Shown piece after piece: positions 12,431-23,993 of a stretch of DNA of 64,000 nt (position 1 is its first letter; the number at the start of each line of letters is the position of its first letter). A model generated the notes under the pieces. That model worked only from the letters and a program-made list of their open reading frames with translations, made no database searches and was not told where the DNA came from. This stretch comes from Ailanthus altissimus (taxonomy: Eukaryota; Streptophyta; Magnoliopsida; Sapindales; Simaroubaceae), in assembly GCA_946807835.1 (NCBI GenBank), contig OX327699.1:17286014-17350013 (forward strand), given 5' to 3'. A program made the translations under genes and the position numbers.

Positions 12431-13510
12431 AGAACAAGACAATAAAATTTTTGGATGTATAGAGCAGAGTTAAAAGCTGCAGAACGTTGTCGGGTCGAAG
12501 TTGTCTGATTGGCAAAGTTATTTTGAGATTTGGATAGCTAGTAGTGCTATGCAATTTTGTTGATTTAGCAATATATTACCTTGCTGTTTTACTTTGATTG
12601 CTTGAATGCAGTACACAGTTTTAATGTTAAAAGCATCATTTCACTTGTGCGAGGTTGGCAAATGTTAAACACATTATTTCACTTGACAAGATATTAACTT
12701 GGCATATTTGTCTTCAAATTTGTTTTTTTTTCCTCGCTGCGGTTGCGATTTGCGTGCCATTGACCAAGGTGTAAATGCTGACAAATTGAAATTTTTTACC
12801 TTTTATCGGTCATTTATCTGATCGCAAGAATGCCAACCCTACGCAATCCCTGGTAATTATATAATGATCCCACATCCTGTTCATGCACCCGTGCGATTTC
12901 TATTATAATCAACCTTTTATGTTTAGGCTCTTACCATGTTGGGGCCTCAATGGTAATACCAAATTCACAAACCCATAATATGCTTGCAATTTACAGGATA
13001 CAAGAAGCTTCGAAGGAATGCAATTCATGCATCAAAATAGGTAGAACTTTAGAAGATCTCTACCTCAAGAACATAGAATTTTTTTTGGTTACAATAAATA
13101 AAATTATACCATTTTTACCTGAAGTATGGGTGGGCTATTGGTTCTACTTACATACTTTATCAACTAAACCAATTAATACCCACAATCAAGAATGTAGAAT
13201 GATGTTATCTCATAAAGGGAATATGTTATCTCATAATGGAACCCAGTCAATACGAAGGGTTAGTAGCACGAACAATTATTACATACATCCTTAAAATCGA
13301 TCAGCAAATATTTGTAAAATCGAATGCCTAGAAACTAAATAATGAATGTTATCTTGGAGAAATAGATATCTGAAGTAATATACGATAATTTGATCTTGGA
13401 TCTAATGAAATTTTGCCAGGTTTTCTAATCTGAGGAACAAATTCACAAATAAATCGAATCTAATATTTACGAAAGAAAATGTAATAAATCTTATGTTGGC
13501 GGATGTAATC
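12431..13510. other. Convergent 3' spacer between the Sas10-family and CLT genes
   Basis: Holds the 3' UTR of the plus-strand gene (to perhaps 12.7 kb) and that of the minus-strand transporter. No coding exon or repeat family was recognised. Confidence 0.6.
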
Positions 13511-16341
13511 TTATGCCAATTTGGAGCTTTGCTTTGCAGGTTGGGGTATGTTGTAAAGTATGAGACCCAACACTAGAATCACACTGCCAAATACGAAAAA
13601 GGGACTCAAGCTTGCACCCTCGGGAAGGTATGGTAACGGAAGAGACAGGACATAAATAGAAAGTGGCACTGCAGAGACAAACAAAAACATGATTAGCAAA
13701 AAGAGTTTACGAAAGCATTAACTAATACGCTTGCATGTTGAGTATGTGAGAGAGAACACCTGACAACATCACAACAAGTGAAGAAACAATCGCTGAGGAA
13801 ATTTTCATTAGCCTGAGCACTGATATATTGAAAGCCATATTGGTGGCTATATACAGCAGTGGAAGCAACGGAGCCCCATCACAACCTAATTTAAGAAACA
13901 CATTTAAGTAAAACAGGAAAACTAGAGGAGAGCAGCATGCATGAATCATCAAATTCATCATAAACATATTCAAGGTGACTTCAGCAGCTATGATGACCAA
14001 TTAAACATAGGCTAGAATTTTGAAACTTCCAATGTCTTATAGAAATATCATACAGAAGGTCAATATGATATATAGCAAGATACTCAGCAATATATTAACC
14101 AAAATAAAAGAGCTTGCCTGTTGTATCGGCTCCCATGTTTAGAAAACAACCAACACCACCTTTCATATACGAAGGAAGTTCAGCAAATGGTATGCCTTTC
14201 AGATTTGACAAGAAAGGTAAAAACAGAAGCACAAAGAGTGCCTACAAATTATAGGAAACATTAGAATGTACAATGAAAAATTCAGCACACTTGGGATAAT
14301 TCTCCCAAGTGTTGCCACATTACTAGCATGATATGCAGTATTAGTAACCCGACTCATGAACACCAATCATCCTAAAGAACATGATTACATTTTAAAATCA
14401 GAAAAAATTATGAAATGTAAAGACAAACATTATTCAAAAGAATCAGCCCCTTAAATGAAACCAACATTTTACCATCTGTTTTGGCCCATCAAATTGGCCA
14501 AATGTATTTGCTGTTCCGCAAATAAGGGGCAAAAACAACCTTCCAATAATATCATCAATGAACTTCTGCAGTAAGATATGCAATACTTGCCTGAAATCCA
14601 GACCCAAAAGAATTCACAACAAATATGTCGAGCGACTTTCCCTGCATGTAAACTGGTTTGAGACTCAGAGAATTGTCAACCACAAAATGGATTACACAGC
14701 CTTCTCATTTTTTTAAAAATAAAAGTTAGTAGGCATACCTTTAGGCGCTTTTTGGCATCAACAAAAATGAATTCCTGTCAATGAACAAAGATTCAAAGTT
14801 GTTTATTTTGCTTATACAAGGTTCAAATTAAAATCACTGCCAACAATCATAATTTTGACCTTGATAATAGATGCCCCAGCTTGAAAAGCACATGAGGCTA
14901 TCATTATTGCAGGCCAGACGAACTCAGCTCCATTGAACATCTGACCAGCATTTGATCCACTGCAATTGCAAAAAAAGCACAAATGACCATCAAGGGATCT
15001 ACTAAAGAACATGGCGAGATCAAATTCATACATACGAGGATCCTTAAACCCATAAAAATCAAATTCACTATTTTTATACTTAAATATAGTAGACAAGGTC
15101 AACTACGCTAAATGCACCATTGGATTTCAAAAGATTTGTCAAGTTTATCTAAGCTCGTTCATTTGTTTGATCATTAATCAACATGAACAACTCACGCCAT
15201 CAAAATGTAGAAACATCAAAGTCTCACTTTAAATCTAATCATGTTGCTGGCAGGTATCTCTTATAAGAATTATCTCATAAGTGCTTAAAAAACAATGATT
15301 AAAATGGAAAGTATAAACATTTACGCACCTTGCAACAGCTGCCACTACACCAGTAGCTACAAGTAAGCAGCCAGCTATTTGGTTCCACGAGTACTTTCTC
15401 CCCAGTAGTACAGCAGAAAAAGACAGCTGCCACACCAAAAATGTCTGCAAAAAAAGGACAATTAAAAAACCATAATAATATTTTTTTGTGAAAACAAAAA
15501 GAAAGCCAACTGTTCAAACAATTTTGAGCTTATTTTTCATTCTGCAATCATCCAATCAAACATACCTGATTCAGTATAGGTATAGCCGGTCCAGGAAGCA
15601 TAGCTGTAGAAAATAGATCGTGTTATCAACTTACAAAAGCTACAAACATACATCGGAATTGAATTATCAATATAACTTGAATTCTTTTTTTTTTCCCTCT
15701 TATTATTCGAAAATGTTACCTGCAGAAGCCATTCCACTAGCGACTCCGAGAGCCTCTAGAATACCGATGGCCATAAACCGATATTTCGGGAGACTTATCA
15801 TTTCATCGGTTACAATTCTCATCCGGTACCGTGTGTACAGTATCGAGAAATAAATCACAACGTACCTATAATATTTCACAAAATTAAATTTAGTATTATC
15901 ACTACTACTGAAAACAATTGAGGCAATGTAAAATTTAGCGCGTGAAAATTACCCGAAAGTGGTGAGTTGAGCTAAGAAGAAAGGGTATTGTTTCAAGGGA
16001 ACGAGAGCCAGCTTGTAGAGCACGCGATTGGCAACTGCTAGTAATACTGTAACCACGGAGCTAACTATGATTAGTTGACTGTTAGATGATGATGGCGATG
16101 CTGATTGGGGGGAGTCGTCGCTTGATGCACGGACTGTGAGATTAGAGTTTTTAGGTGTGGTGCCTAGAATTTTGGTGCTTCCGCGGGTGAGACTATAGTT
16201 GTTAATGGAAGCTGATTGGTGGAGTGAGAGTTTGTTGCGAGGCATTGAGATGAGAGAATAGGACTTCTGTCCATTAAGGTTGAGGATGAACGGAGGTCGG
16301 AATGAAATGGCATGAATTGACGACGTAAAGGTGAATCCCAT
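13511..16341 (-). CDS. CLT: CRT-like transporter (CLT), plastid thiol transporter
   Basis: Ten exons on minus: 16341-15953, 15865-15720, 15603-15566, 15444-15329, 14959-14860, 14774-14739, 14641-14591, 14241-14118, 13885-13760 and 13668-13511 (1284 bp, 427 aa). The first ~70 residues are Ser/Thr-rich with few acids, like a chloroplast transit peptide. About ten hydrophobic segments follow, starting at LIIVSSVVTVLLAVANRVLY. Diagnostic blocks include ILEALGVASGMASAAMLPGP, PILNQTFLVWQLSFSAVLLG, LLVATGVVAA and VPLSIYVLSLPLPYLPEGAS. The family resembles the Plasmodium chloroquine-resistance transporter and belongs to the drug/metabolite transporter superfamily. Arabidopsis CLT1-3 export glutathione and gamma-glutamylcysteine from plastids. 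Introns 7 and 8 have GC donors (CAG|GCAAGT and CAG|GCAAGC); only these donors restore the reading frame. The length is normal for the family, with no sign of decay. Confidence 0.92.
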
Positions 16342-16415
16342 TATAGAGGAATTGAGAGAAGGGGAGGAAAGACGGGTAAAGAAGAAGTGTCGTGTGGAGG
16401 CGGAACAGCGGGTGC

Positions 16416-16499
16416 TGACGTGACGTGGTGACCATACCTAAACGGTAAACATTTGGAACGGATGGACTTGTTTGGCTATTTGGGGTGTTATTTCACGTG
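16416..16499 (-). promoter_or_regulatory. TGACG pair and G-box upstream of the CLT gene
   Basis: Two abutting TGACG words (16416-16425, bound by TGA-type bZIP factors when functional) and a palindromic CACGTG G-box (16494-16499) lie 75-160 bp upstream of the CLT start codon. The positions suit a bZIP/bHLH-responsive promoter; function is inferred from motif identity only. Confidence 0.4.
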
Positions 16500-17496
16500 G
16501 TGGATCGGGATTGTCGCGCACCAGTTTGGTCTTACTCTTACCCCTCTTATCTTATTTGTGTAAACTAAACAAATTTAATTTTTAGAATAAATGTTATTTT
16601 TGTTCAGATATTTATTAATTTAATCCTCATTTTTTCAATTTATATCATGTTAGTTCTCGTAGGATGTTATAAATTTAATATAATTATTATTATAATCTTA
16701 TTTTGTAAACCCACTTTTTTAATAAACCAACAACTATTATTTAGTGTTTTAAATTTTCAAGTTTAAATAGTTAAAATTTCATTAAAAAATAAAATAATAT
16801 GTACGTAAATAATTAACTTAATTTTAACTGTGACGTCAAATTCTTCATTTATCTTTAATAATCAAAATTTATATATATAAAAAATATCTTTTGTTATAAA
16901 AATTCTCTCAGATACTGATTTATCATTTCATAAAAATAATATATATCACTATAAATGAGTTTATAAAATAAGTGTAATGAGTAAAATTCTTTTATTTAAC
17001 TCTTTTTTTATTATATTATTGTGTTTGTGATAATAATTTGTCTTATGAATATTTTAGTAATTAAAAAATTATTAAAAAGTGGGCTTATAAAATATTATGG
17101 TAGGTTTAAATAATCCCGCATTCTTATTAATTTAAAAAAAATGTGTTTTTTTTTAAATATATATAATTTGAACTATGAAAAATATGAGATTCTGAACTTA
17201 ATGTTGTCAGTTGAAGTTCAAAGTAATGTATATTGCATCATATGAAAAAATTATTTGATATCTCAACGTATCATTCTTTTTCATAAATAATAAATATTTT
17301 TTTAATATATAGTTATAATTAATTAAAAAACCATGCTAATAATTTCACCAATACTATAGTCGCGGTAATAACGATAACGATGGCAAGAAATACAAACAAT
17401 CAGAGACATTGTTCTCCTTGGTACGAAAGTACAAAATAATCACACGTCAATTTCAATTTAAGTTTAGAACTTATATTTAAGAGAACTATTATTATT
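16500..17496. other. AT-rich spacer
   Basis: Between the CLT promoter and the satellite-core element. AT-rich with no recognisable gene; only low-complexity runs were seen. Confidence 0.6.
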
Positions 17497-20400
17497 GGTC
17501 GGATTAGGGATGGCAAAAAAATCCGCAAACCCGCAAATTCGCTAAAACCCGCCCGTATTAGGAAGGATTTGGTAAGGCTTGAAGCGGGTTTGGTACGGGT
17601 TTGGTATTTAAAATTAAAACCCGCAACGGATTTGGTACGGATATGGTTTTAGTGAAAAATCCGCGGATACCCGCAACGGGTATCCGCACATACTACATTT
17701 AAAAAATATATAAAATATAAAAATATAAATTGATTATTTTGCATTTTTTTTATCTCACATCAAAAAATCTACATTTTATTTGACATTGCTCATACCATTA
17801 AATATAAATAAATAAAATTAGTTCAAAGGAACTAATAATTGTAATTGAAATTAAAAATAAAATTATAGCATTTAACATAATTGAAATTGAATTTAAAATA
17901 TTTAATATTTAGCGTAATTGAAACTAAATTTAGAATTATAACATTTAACGTAATTAAAATTGAAATTGTAATTGTAATTAGAATTAAATATTTAACACAA
18001 TTGAAATTGGAAATGAAATTGGATTTAGAATGATAACATTTAATGTAATTAAAATTGAAATTGGATTTGAAATTATAATATTTAATGTAAATAAAATTAG
18101 AATTAAAATTGAAATTAAAATATTTAATATAATTGAAATTAGATTTAAAATTATAATATTTAACTATCGAAATTGAAATTATAATTATAACAATTTAATG
18201 TAATTAAAATTAAAATTTGATTTAGAGTTATGATATTTAACGTAACTGAAATCAAAATTGGAATAAGAATTATAATATTTAACATAATTGATATCAAAAT
18301 TATAATTATAATTATAACATTAACGTAATTGAAATCAAAATTGGATTTGAAGTTATAATATGTAACGTAATTGAAATCAAAATTAGGTTTAAAATTATAA
18401 TATTTAACGTAATTGAAATCGAAATTTGATTTAAAATTATGATATTTAACGTAATTGAAATCAAAATTGGAATAAGAATTATCATATTTAACATAATTGA
18501 TATTAAAATTATAATTATAACATTAACGTAATTGAAATCGAAATTGGATTTGGAGTTATAATATGTAACGTAATTAAAATCGAAATTGGATTTAAAATTA
18601 TGACATTTAATGTAATTAAAATTAAAATTGGAATAAGAATTATAATATTTAACATAATTGATATCAAAATTATAATTATAACATTAATGTAATTAAAATT
18701 AAAATTAGATTTGAAGTTATAATATGTAACGTAATTGAAATCGAAATTAGTTTGGAATTATAACATTTAACATAATTGAAATCAAAATTGAATTTAAAAT
18801 TATGACATTTAACGTAATTGAAATCAAAATTGGAATAAGAATTATAATATTTAACATAATTGATATCAAAATTAAAATTAAAATTATAATATGAACGTAA
18901 TTGAAATCGAAATTGAATTTAGAGTTATAATATGTAACGTAATTGAAATCAAAATTAGATTTAGAATTATAATATTTAACGTAATTGAAATCGAAATTGG
19001 ATTTAAAATTATGACATTTAACGTAATTGAATTAAAATTAGAATAAGAATTATAATATTTAACATAATTGATATCAAAATTATAATTATAACATTAACGT
19101 AATTGAAATTAAAATTAGATTTGGAGTTATAATATGTAACGTAATTGAAATTGAAATTAGTTTAGAATTATAACATTTAACGTAATTGAAATCGAAATTT
19201 GATTTAGAGTTATGATATTTAACGTAATTGAAATCAAAATTGGAATAAGAATTATAATATTTAACATAATTGATATCAAAATTATAATTATAACATTAAT
19301 GTAATTAAAATTAAAATTAGATTTGAAGTTATAATATGTAACGTAATTGAAATCGAAATTAGTTTAGAATTATAACATTTAACGTAATTGAAATCAAAAT
19401 TGAATTTAAAATTATGACATTTAACGTAATTGAAATCAAAATTGGAATAAGAATTATCATATTTAACATAATTGATATTAAAATTAAAATTAAAATTATA
19501 ACATTAACGTAATTGAAATCGAAATTGGATTTGGAGTTATAATATGTAACGTAATTGAAATCGAAATTGGATTTAAAATTATTACATTTAACGTAATTGA
19601 AATTAAAATTGGAATAAGAATTATAATATTTAACATAATTGATATCAAAATTATAATTATAACATTAACGTAATTGAAATTAAAATTAGATTTGGAGTTA
19701 TAATATGTAACGTAATTGAAATCGAAATTAGTTTGGAATTATAACATTTAACGTAATTGAAATTGAAATTGAATTTAAAATTATGACATTTAACTTAATT
19801 GAAATCAAAATTGGAATAAGAATTATAATATTTAACATAATTGATATCAAAATTAAAATTAAAATTATAATATTAACGTAATTGAAATCGAAATTGGATT
19901 TGGAGTTATAATATGTAACGTAATTGAAATCGAAATTAGATTTAGAATTATAATATTTAACGTAATTGAAATCGAAATTGGATTTAAAATTATGACATTT
20001 AACGTAATTGAAATTAAAATTGGAATAAGAATTATAATATTTAACATAATTGATATCAAAATTATAATTATAACATTAACGTAATTAAAATTAAAATTAG
20101 ATTTGGAGTTATAATATGTAACGTAATTGAAATCGAAATTAGTTTGAAATTATAACATTTAACGTAATTGAAATCGAAATTTAATTTAAAGTTATGATAT
20201 TTAACGTAATTAAAATCAAAATTGGAATAAAAATTATAATATTTAACATAATTGATATCAAAATTAAAATTAAAATTATAATATTAACGTAATTGAAATC
20301 AAAATTGGATTTGGAGTTATAAATTATAATATGTAACGTAATTGAAATCGAAATTAGATTTGGAATTAAAATATTTAACATAATTAAAATAAAAATATTT

Positions 20401-20802
20401 AACGTAATTAAAATTATAACATTTATCGTAATTAAAATCGAGATTAGATTTGAAATTATAACATTTAATTTAATTATAATTAAAATTGAAATTAAAATTA
20501 TAACATTTAATGTAAATAAAATTAGAAATATAATTGATATTATTTTAATTGCTATAATTAAAAAAAATTAATTAAATTAATATTATTATTTTATTATATT
20601 AATTCAAAACCCGCTTAAAATCCGCGGATAACCCGTTGCGGGTTTGGTAATAGGTACAAACCCGCAAGTGCGGGTTTGGTAACGGTACTCCAAACCCGCA
20701 ACGGATTTGGGAAGGATATGATATTTCATTTTGTAAGCGGATATGGATATGGTATTAGTGGTATCCGTCCCAAACCCGCCCGCTGCCATCCCTAGGTCGA
20801 AT
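17497..20802. mobile_element. Non-autonomous hAT-like element with satellite core, copy 1
   Basis: The element proper is 17505-20794 (3290 bp). Its ends are perfect 11-bp inverted repeats, TAGGGATGGCA, flanked by 8-bp near-identical duplications: GGTCGGAT (17497-17504) and GGTCGAAT (20795-20802). TAGGG-type ends and 8-bp duplications are the signature of the hAT superfamily. About 190 bp inside each end is GC-richer and packed with CCCGC and GGATATGG/GGTTTGG words in both orientations, like hAT subterminal transposase-binding sites. Everything between is an AT-rich tandem repeat with no coding capacity, so it must rely on transposase from elsewhere. Open frames within it are repeat artefacts. 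Confidence 0.85.
17700..20560. repeat. Hierarchical AT-rich satellite inside the hAT-like element
   Basis: The basic unit is about 40-50 bp, built on TTTAACGTAATTGAAATC followed by AAATTGGATTT or a variant. Four to five such units form a ~200-bp block marked by a GGAATAAGAATTATAATATT phrase. That phrase starts near 18260, 18470, 18630, 18831, 19049, 19244, 19443, 19610, 19812, 20023 and 20223. The spacing pattern 160-201-218-195 recurs as 167-202-211-200, and a GAATTATCATATTT variant occurs at 18470 and again at 19443. A ~975-bp super-unit is therefore tandemly duplicated. Units become more diverged at both edges. Confidence 0.88.
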
Positions 20803-20950
20803 TGACCAATTGATGGTGGTATTATTCCCACAAAGACGTTCGTTTTTTTTTTCCTACTTATATCATTCAAAGTCCATGTGGCGATAGAACAACTAACGAG
20901 GATAAACTTGTATCGCAAGCAAGAAGTGGTCTTCGACTCTTCGGCCTTCT

Positions 20951-20958
20951 TATAAATA
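20951..20958 (+). promoter_or_regulatory. TATA box (TATAAATA) of a possible short transcript
   Basis: A consensus TATAAATA about 70 bp upstream of a small two-exon reading frame, followed by a pyrimidine-rich leader typical of plant 5' UTRs. It is the clearest core-promoter signature in this spacer. Confidence 0.4.
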
Positions 20959-21021
20959 CCACCTCCTCCTCAATCGTAATTATCTTTTATTCTTCAGTGC
21001 TCACGTTCTTTGATCTCTAGA

Positions 21022-21154
21022 ATGCTTCGTGGAGTTCTGGAGGTGAGTATTTGACACATCTTTTTTTCGAATCCTAACCGTAGTTTTCAGTTTCATTTTT
21101 CATGTTAATTTATATTTTTATTTTTTGTTGCAGTTTTTTTCTTCTGATAATTAG
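21022..21154 (+). CDS. Possible 13-residue two-exon peptide, unknown
   Basis: ATG at 21022 opens MLRGVLE and ends exactly at a consensus donor (GAG|GTGAGT, 21042). An acceptor TTGTTGCAG at 21133 continues the frame as FFSSDN followed by TAG at 21152-21154. The leader, start and splice signals look authentic, but the product is tiny and not recognised. It could be a short ORF in a non-coding RNA, an upstream ORF of a lost gene, or the start of a decayed gene. Existence of the transcript is inferred. Confidence 0.25.
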
Positions 21155-23749
21155 TATTTCAAAATGGATAAGATACGCGATTAACAGAGGTTCGAATCGT
21201 CTCTTTTTATGCGATGAATTTTGTTAGAGGTGATGTCATTCTTTTTAGTGATTAGGTTGTTGAAAATATATATGGACCTCTAGTGTCTGAGAAATGGTAG
21301 AATTTGGTCGTATGAGGGTTTCGGTAATGTTTCAAAAAAAAAAAAACACATCTAGTTATCAGCTCTTAATAGTTCGAACACTCTTGTTTGATATGAAATT
21401 AAATATTACAGAGATTTCGTTTGCAGTGTTCATGTTCGAAGATTCAGTGTTGTTGGATATATTTCTGTCTATCTTGTTTGTTGATTTGATCTTGAATGTT
21501 TTTCAGTTTTGAAATGATTGAAATCTGCTAGGATTTTAAAACTGATACTAATCTTAATTATAGTACTTATTATACTTATTAGAAGTTTTATGTGTTCGAT
21601 ATTCCGTATGGTTAGTATTTTAAAATTATTTAAGTGGTTTGTAAAAAATTTCACCTACGAATAATAAAGAGTATAAAAAATTACACACAATAAAGATAAA
21701 TAAACAATTATCACAAGATATAAGATATATGTAATTTGATGACAAAAATCTATGTCCACAACGAATCAAAAATCATATTTTTTTTATTATCAGTTCACAA
21801 ACAATTTTAAATTATAAAAATTTAATATAAGAAATTAATTAAAGAATACAATAAATAGTCAAAACTCTCTCACAAATAATTTATTATTGCTTTTTTGTAC
21901 AGTCAGCACTTAAGTAATTCTATAGTCTTTAATGCACTTAACACTTTATAATCTCTTATATTTATATATTTTATTTTATTTTTTATTTTAAGGGGGTTAC
22001 AAAAATTTATATATTATTTAAAATATTTCTACAAACTTTAAACATAGTTGAAACAAAAGTTCACATATTTAAAAAATTTTAAAAATAATTTAAAATTCAT
22101 AATTGAATTTAAAAAAATAAATTTTCAAACAGGGAATTCAACGGTGCTGTATTTATCTATTTTAGCTCTATGGCACTTATTTTTAAACATGTCTCTATTT
22201 ATGTTTTCATATCCCTTCTTACATTTGATTTTTTTTCTCGCTCATTTTTTTTATTTATCTATCATAATTTTAACTACACATTAATTTTTCATCAATCCTC
22301 GACTTAAAATTATGCACAAATATTATATTAAAATACTAAATTCCAACAAAATCTCAAAGACTTTTTTCACTTTGTGCCAACGTGACACTAAAATAGTTAG
22401 CAATTGGCTTGTTACTTCTATAGGAAGGTTTGCTCCCCGCCCTCGCCCTTCTGCACGTGCCCTAGTGTGCAATCCTCCTCACTGAGGTACCCTTTTATGT
22501 GTTCCAATTTTTGGAAGTTTCTATTATAACTGTATGCAAAATTTCTTGCTTTTGTTGCACTTCAGTTGGGTAGTCTTATTTGACTAGCTTGTAGCTGGTT
22601 TTTTTTTTCTTGAGTGATTAGTTTAGGAAAGAAATATTTTGTTAAATTAGTAAAACCGCTGCTAGTATTATATTCAAAAGAGAGACATGATCACTAGTTC
22701 TACCGTGACGTATAGAGAGACTAATTTACGAAAAGGTGTTTTAGGGCTATAATCTTTGTTATAATATTCTAATGTTGGTGGTGTCAAGTACTTCTCTTTT
22801 TATTTGATGTATTAATATATGAATTCAGTGAGTATTGCCCATATTAGGAAACAGGAATAAGTGGTTGGTACGATTGAGTGTCTTTGCGTTTGTTTGTAGC
22901 TCAGGCAAGGTGCTTTTATCAACAACTGATGTGGCAATTTAGTGTTTACTACTGCACGAATAAGAATACAAAAAGAGTCCCCTTCAAAAAAAAAAAAAAA
23001 AGAATACAAAAAAGAGTTGCATTAAATTTTAAATAGAAATGAGTCCTAAATGTATACACGTCAGTTACATACATATCGTGCTTTCATCAATAATTGATGT
23101 GGCAGTTAATTTAGTATTTATAACAAAGTTGCATTAAGATGGAACAGAAGCGTAGGATGATTGTTCTCTCTTTTTTTTTTTCTTTGTTTCTTTTGGGTAA
23201 AGTATTAATAATGCCTCAAAATTTAAAAGTATAGCCCGTGTGATTTAAAGACTTCGTGATTTTGAAATTACTTAGACTTTTGAAATTTGACTTAATTAAT
23301 AATTTTGTATTATATAATATAAACAATAATGTTATATATATTTTAAATAATAATATATTAAATAATTATTATATATAATAAATAATTTTAAAAATTATAT
23401 TATTTTATCACTTAATTATTATTTGATACATATTTATTTAAAATACAGTGATATGATATGAAATTGGGGATAACGGTGGAAGTCACTCCCAAGCCATTCC
23501 CACTCATAACAAAATTGAACTTGAAGTTATCCAAACTAATAATAATTATTAATGGACTTAGTCTACTCGAGTAATTTTAAAATAACGAGTTTTTAAGTCG
23601 CAAAACCATACTGGCTTATTTTTATCCAACGAAAAAGGTAAATTTTGGTGAAGAGTGATCCACGTCAATTTTAAAGGGGCCCGGAAGCGGCCCACCAAAT
23701 GACCCAGCGGAGCCTCTGCAGTTCGGACAAAAAAGTAGAGGAGTAGCGG

Positions 23750-23760
23750 ACCAACGGTCA
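23750..23760 (+). promoter_or_regulatory. MSA-like element in the kinesin promoter
   Basis: ACCAACGGTCA matches the mitosis-specific activator consensus YCYAACGGYYA at 10 of 11 positions, 234 bp upstream of the kinesin start. MSA sites are bound by three-repeat MYB factors and drive G2/M expression of plant mitotic genes, including kinesins. Confidence 0.5.
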
Positions 23761-23927
23761 ATTAATAAAGGCGCGGACCACAAATTTGAATTTTTGAAAC
23801 GAATATAAGCGCAATTATGCCGATGGATTCCCTTCTTCTCCTCTCCAGTACAACATACAAAAAAGTAAAATATAACTCCATAACAAAGTGTCTCTTAAAT
23901 CCACAAATTCTTCTCCCTGAGACCTAA

Positions 23928-23936
23928 AAACCCTAA
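23928..23936 (+). promoter_or_regulatory. Telo-box (AAACCCTAA) in the kinesin leader
   Basis: A perfect AAACCCTAA 58 bp before the start codon. Telo-boxes are frequent in the leaders of plant genes active in dividing cells. It agrees with the MSA-like site upstream; no direct evidence of function. Confidence 0.4.
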
Positions 23937-23993
23937 CCTCAAACTCTTGGTATTATCTTGTCTCAGAAACGAAAGAATAAAATTTCAAAAGAA

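Larger units (their letters stand above)
20803..23740. other. Spacer with a possible short transcription unit
   Basis: No conserved protein-coding gene was found. The left part (20950-21160) has promoter and splice-like features, listed separately. Near 22417-22485 a GC-richer segment is flanked by AG and GT like an exon, but it encodes nothing recognised. Words such as TGATGTGGCA recur near 22928 and 23096, a weak direct repeat. The remainder is AT-rich. Confidence 0.5.

Noticed and set aside
12950..13294. 114-residue open frame between the Sas10-family and CLT genes
   Set aside because: No conserved motif, unusual composition, and a location in the 3' spacer; probably chance.
14812..15737. 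Longer frames running from CLT exons into introns
   Set aside because: They extend true exons past consensus splice sites; the spliced model preserves the frame and the family length.
18312..20381. Open frames of 60-66 residues rich in Ile/Leu on the minus strand
   Set aside because: They are translations of the AT-rich satellite; the same phrase repeats every few units, with no start context and no relation to any protein.
17700..20560. Resemblance to a CRISPR array (regular repeats)
   Set aside because: There are no unique spacers; units are contiguous and degenerate, and the context is a plant nuclear genome.
21186..21206. tRNA B-box-like GGTTCGAATC
   Set aside because: No A box, anticodon arm or acceptor stem could be placed around it.
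21229..21292. C/D-box snoRNA-like segment (GTGATGT ... TCTGAG)
   Set aside because: The C box has a mismatch, no terminal stem is evident, and no guide match could be tested.
22417..22485. Exon-like GC-rich block flanked by AG and GT
   Set aside because: No partner exons or recognisable product; kept only as a remark in the spacer entry.
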